Shown piece after piece: positions 5,130 to 7,417 of a DNA stretch of 7,417 nucleotides (the stretch's first letter is position 1; every line of letters begins with the position of its first letter). This stretch comes from Christensenella sp. UBA1224 (GTDB lineage Bacteria > Bacillota > Clostridia > Christensenellales > Aristaeellaceae). The notes under the pieces are model-generated. The model saw only the letters and a program-made list of their open reading frames with translations. It did no database searches and was not told the DNA's origin. The stretch spans positions 2,630 to 10,046 of the forward strand of contig DBXA01000042.1 of assembly GCA_002309235.1 (NCBI GenBank). Reading direction: 5' to 3'. Made by a program: the position numbers and the translations under genes.

Positions 5130-5195
5130 AATGTGCTTTTCTCCTCCCGGTCCCGGCGCGTGACCTTGCAAACGGATCGTGACCCTATTTGCCTG

Positions 5196-5723
5196 TCAGT
5201 TGAGATCGGTCGGGTCGCCCGGTTTCCAGGAAGCGGCTTTTCTGATCATCCCAAGGGAAACATGGCAGTAGCCGCCGGGGTTCTTATCCAGGTACTTCTG
5301 GTGGTATTCCTCGGCTGTGTAGAAGCAATCGAGCGGCCTGCATTCGACGGCTACGGGCTTTGTGTATTTCTCCTGCAGCTTATCGAGGGACGCGCGGGCA
5401 GCGGCGAGATCCGCATCCGTGAGGGTATAGATGCCGGTGCGGTACTGCGTGCCGATGTCCTCGCCCTGCTGATTGACGCTGGTCGGGTCTATGATGTTGT
5501 AAAAGAGCTCCAGCAGGGTTTCCAGGGGGAGGATGCTGTCCTCATAGGTGACATGCACGGTCTCGGCATGGCCGGTCTCGGTATGCTTGACCGTTTCATA
5601 GCTCGGCTTTTCCACAAAGCCGTTCGCGAAGCCGACTTCCGTAGCGATGACGCCCTGCAGGCTCCCGAGGAACTTTTCCGCGCCCCAGTAGCAGCCTCCG
5701 GCGAGATAGATCTCTCGAAGCAT
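5196..5723 (-). CDS. msrA: Peptide-methionine (S)-S-oxide reductase MsrA
   Basis: This 175-aa cytoplasmic enzyme reduces methionine-S-sulfoxide in proteins and free methionine sulfoxide, usually recycled by thioredoxin, and so repairs oxidative damage. The catalytic motif is GGCYWGAEKF with Cys11; most relatives have GCFWG, so Tyr replaces Phe. GFANG, GHAETVHVTYD/E-like residues, LFYNIIDPTSVNQQGEDIGTQY and EEYHQKYLDKNPGGYCHV are all typical of MsrA. The ATG at 5723 has AAAGGA about 9 nt upstream and gives the standard length; an upstream in-frame ATG at 5786 lies within the promoter. There is no fused MsrB domain. The gene has its own promoter and terminator and diverges from rpmH. Confidence 0.95.
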   Translation of the reverse strand: MLREIYLAGGCYWGAEKFLGSLQGVIATEVGFANGFVEKPSYETVKHTETGHAETVHVTYEDSILPLETLLELFYNIIDPTSVNQQGEDIGTQYRTGIYTLTDADLAAARASLDKLQEKYTKPVAVECRPLDCFYTAEEYHQKYLDKNPGGYCHVSLGMIRKAASWKPGDPTDLN

Positions 5724-5786
5724 TTTTATCCGTCCTTTCTTTGACCGGGTGGATCTTCGGTATATTCGGGTCGACTTGTTTTCCAC

Positions 5787-5815
5787 ATTTTACAACAGAT
5801 GAAAGGGGAAAGCAA
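5787..5815 (-). promoter_or_regulatory. Promoter of msrA
   Basis: On the minus strand TTGCTT (5815-5810), a 17-nt spacer and TAAAAT (5792-5787) lie about 65 nt upstream of the msrA start. This places the transcript start near 5780. Confidence 0.65.
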
Positions 5816-5882
5816 GCGCGGCCCTGAACTGACGCGGGGATATATACGGCCTGCGCAGGAGGTTTCGTAATGTTTTCTTTTC

Positions 5883-5911
5883 TTGACAGAAGTATGACGA
5901 TATCATATAAT
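5883..5911 (+). promoter_or_regulatory. Consensus promoter of the rpmH-rnpA-yidD-yidC operon
   Basis: TTGACA (5883-5888), a 17-nt spacer and TATAAT (5906-5911) match the sigma-A consensus at every position, fitting a strongly expressed ribosomal protein gene. The leader of about 104 nt contains the hairpin ACGCCC-CGGAC-GGGCGT (5962-5978). No T-run follows, so it is not a terminator. Confidence 0.9.
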
Positions 5912-6021
5912 AACAGGGCTGTTATCCAATGGGGGATACTGCGCCCTTTCACAGGATACGGACGCCCCGGACGGGCGTATTCCAGATATCAAAATCCATT
6001 ATTCGAAGGAGTGTTTCCATT

Positions 6022-6156
6022 ATGTTCCGTACGTATCAGCCCAAGAAGCGCCAGAGGTCAAAGGTCCATGGCTTCCGTGCCCGTATGAAGACCAGGACCG
6101 GCCGCAACGTCCTGAAGGCCCGCCGTCTCCGCGGCCGCAAAAAGCTTTCCGCATAA
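6022..6156 (+). CDS. rpmH: 50S ribosomal protein L34
   Basis: This 44-aa, highly basic protein of the large ribosomal subunit has the typical sequence MFRTYQPKKRQRSKVHGFRA and the RTGRNVLKARRLRGRKKLSA ending. Length and sequence are canonical. GAAGGAG at 6005-6011 lies about 10 nt before the ATG. It is the first gene of the operon, 9 nt before rnpA, a pairing conserved across bacteria that links ribosome and RNase P protein synthesis. Confidence 0.98.
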   Translation: MFRTYQPKKRQRSKVHGFRARMKTRTGRNVLKARRLRGRKKLSA

Positions 6157-6165
6157 CAGGGCCGT

Positions 6166-6552
6166 ATGGCTGAAAATTCGGCGGGCAGGTATCGCTTCAC
6201 GCGCGGCATGAGGCTGGGCAGCAATCGCCAATACCAGTATGTATACCGGAAAGGCCGTTCTTTTCCGGGAAGGAAAATGGTATTGGTGTATTTGCGTGCG
6301 CGTGAGCTGAAGGCAGGTTTTTCCGTTTCCAACAAGCTGGGCAAGGCCGTGAAGAGAAACCGCATCCGCCGTGTGCTGAGGGAGGATTTCCGCCTCCTGC
6401 AGGGGGATATAAAACCCGGCAGGTACATCTTTATCGCAAGGCAGCCCATACAGGGCGTGCCCCACGATAAGATCACAAGGGAAATGCGCTACCTTTTGCA
6501 CAAAGCCGACCTTTTCCGTGAAAGTGTACCACAAGGAGAAACAGAATCTTGA
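6166..6552 (+). CDS. rnpA: Ribonuclease P protein component
   Basis: This 128-aa basic protein binds the RNase P RNA and helps it remove the 5' leader from precursor tRNAs. The signature is KRNRIRRVLRE at about residues 63-73, the conserved RNR motif. The FSVSNKLGKAV strand before it and RYIFIARQ after it are also typical. The residues before VYRKGRSF are a few longer than in many relatives. The ATG at 6166 has only a weak AGGG upstream, so translation is probably coupled to rpmH. The stop codon overlaps the start of yidD by 4 bp. Confidence 0.95.
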   Translation: MAENSAGRYRFTRGMRLGSNRQYQYVYRKGRSFPGRKMVLVYLRARELKAGFSVSNKLGKAVKRNRIRRVLREDFRLLQGDIKPGRYIFIARQPIQGVPHDKITREMRYLLHKADLFRESVPQGETES

Positions 6553-6758
6553 AATACGTTCTGATGGGGATGATCAAGGGGTACAGGCGCTTTATCAGCC
6601 CGTATACCGCGCCATCCTGCCGCTTTATACCTACGTGCTCCGAATATGCTCTCGAGGCAGTCGAAAAGTACGGCGCCCTCAAAGGCGGGTATCTGGCTGC
6701 CAGACGTATACTCAGATGCAATCCGTTCCATCCCGGCGGATATGATCCGGTCCCATAA
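6549..6758 (+). CDS. yidD: Membrane protein insertion efficiency factor YidD
   Basis: This 69-aa protein has the family core of YRRFISPYTAPSCRFIPTCSEYALEAV followed by GGYLAARRILRCNPFHPGGYDPVP, with the conserved cysteines. YidD associates with the inner face of the membrane, probably through an amphipathic N-terminus, and assists YidC-dependent insertion. The start is a TTG in a TTGA overlap with the rnpA stop; AAGGAG at 6533-6538 lies 10 nt before it. In-frame ATGs at codons 6 and 8 would cut into the N-terminal helix, so TTG is preferred. Confidence 0.93.
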   Translation: MKYVLMGMIKGYRRFISPYTAPSCRFIPTCSEYALEAVEKYGALKGGYLAARRILRCNPFHPGGYDPVP

Positions 6759-6815
6759 TCGAACCAGTATCTGGCCGCGCAGGCGGAAGGTATTGCAAGG
6801 AGGCTATGCCTAAGC

Positions 6816-7417
6816 ATGAATATCGCAAACATGAACTTCATCAGCAGCGGGCTGAAACAGGTCCTGAGCTTTATAGACGGCATCGTCGGAAACTACGGTC
6901 TGAGCGTGATCATCTTCACGCTGGCAATCCGCTTTGTGCTGCTGCCGCTCGATATCAAGAGCAAAAAATCCATGAAGGCCATGGAAAGGGTCAAACCGCA
7001 GCAGGATTATATCCAGAAAAAGTATGCCCAGGATAAGGAGCTGCTCAACCGCAAGATGACGGAGCTCTATAAGAAGGAGAACGTAAGCCCTCTTTCCGGC
7101 TGCCTGCCCATGCTGCTGCAGATGCCTATCCTGTTCGCCATGTTCACGGCAATGAGGGTCGCCGCAAACGAGAAGACCGTTGAAATGCTGCTGGGCATGA
7201 TGAACGGCATAGAACCTTCTTTTGAAGGCTTCCTCTGGATCAAGAACGTGTTCCAGCCGGATGCCTTCTGGGCAACCATCATCCCAAGCCACAGTTCGAC
7301 CCTCGCTGCGATCGTTCCTGTCAACGGGAGCGCGATACTCACACCGGAGAATGTCGCCGCCGTACAGGCGTTCCTCGCTTCGGAGGAATATCTGGCATGG
7401 ACCGCAAAGTTCGGCGC
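6816..7417 (+). CDS. yidC: YidC/Oxa1 family membrane protein insertase, partial
   Basis: The frame is open from the ATG at 6816 to the window edge (200 codons). YidC inserts and folds membrane proteins, alone or with the Sec translocon. GNYGLSVIIFTLAIRFVLLPLDIKSKKSMKAM is the conserved first transmembrane segment of the core, including the Arg of the hydrophilic groove. A charged coiled-coil loop (KPQQDYIQKKYAQDKELLNRKMTELYKKENV) follows, then SGCLPMLLQMPILFAMFTAM. No lipoprotein signal sequence precedes the core, unlike Bacillus SpoIIIJ. AAGGAGG at 6797-6803 lies 12 nt before this ATG; another ATG at 6806 is in a different frame, and one at 6831 is in frame. Confidence 0.95.
   Translation, partial: MNIANMNFISSGLKQVLSFIDGIVGNYGLSVIIFTLAIRFVLLPLDIKSKKSMKAMERVKPQQDYIQKKYAQDKELLNRKMTELYKKENVSPLSGCLPMLLQMPILFAMFTAMRVAANEKTVEMLLGMMNGIEPSFEGFLWIKNVFQPDAFWATIIPSHSSTLAAIVPVNGSAILTPENVAAVQAFLASEEYLAWTAKFG

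Noticed and set aside
4752..5171. A 139-codon minus-strand frame across the array and msrA terminator
   Set aside because: It runs through the msrA terminator and the perfect hairpin arms, has low-complexity Arg/Pro/Ser-rich content and no ribosome binding site.
5870..6088. A 72-codon plus-strand frame with AGGAGG 7 nt before its ATG, overlapping rpmH in another frame
   Set aside because: It covers the consensus rpmH promoter and the rpmH start, so an rpmH transcript would lack its beginning. Its sequence is of shadow type and no promoter is visible ahead of it.

Overview
The window reads as a chromosomal segment of an anaerobic Firmicute, most likely a member of the Clostridia close to Lachnospiraceae. 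The basis is the rpmH-rnpA-yidD-yidC cluster, the style of the YidC protein, strong AGGAGG-type ribosome binding sites, sigma-A-like promoters, and a DUF4160 gene next to a small partner. G+C looks close to one half by eye. The taxonomic call is an inference.

Layout: positions 1-593 (minus) hold the N-terminal part of a MoaF-like protein, cut by the window edge. Positions 650-1945 (minus) hold an AAA+ ATPase with a C-terminal DUF4143 region; a pair of 35-bp direct repeats flanks its promoter. Positions 2173-3855 (minus) hold a compact three-gene operon: a 92-aa conserved hypothetical protein, a DUF4160 protein and an M50-type membrane metallopeptidase. Positions 3983-4159 (minus) hold a 58-aa orphan protein. 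The promoters of this gene and of the three-gene operon are near copies of each other.

The stretch 4302-4918 has no credible gene. It contains the most unusual content here: three tandem copies of a structured unit. Each has a branched stem-loop built on CACTTyCGAAGT and ACTTCGCGAAGTG arms. A GGTAAAC motif follows it, then (in two units) a long perfect hairpin of 18-20 bp with a TATATA-containing loop. A fourth hairpin of the same family lies in the leader of the 58-aa gene. The hairpin arms differ strongly in sequence yet stay complementary, which suggests selection on structure. I do not recognise this family. A 62-codon reading-frame remnant (4919-5107) follows.

The right part is housekeeping. 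msrA (minus, 5196-5723) has its own promoter and a clear terminator. A consensus promoter at 5883-5911 drives rpmH, rnpA, yidD and yidC on the plus strand. These supply ribosomal protein L34, the RNase P protein and two factors for inserting proteins into the membrane. yidC runs off the right edge. The usual neighbour dnaA is absent on the left of rpmH; msrA occupies that place.
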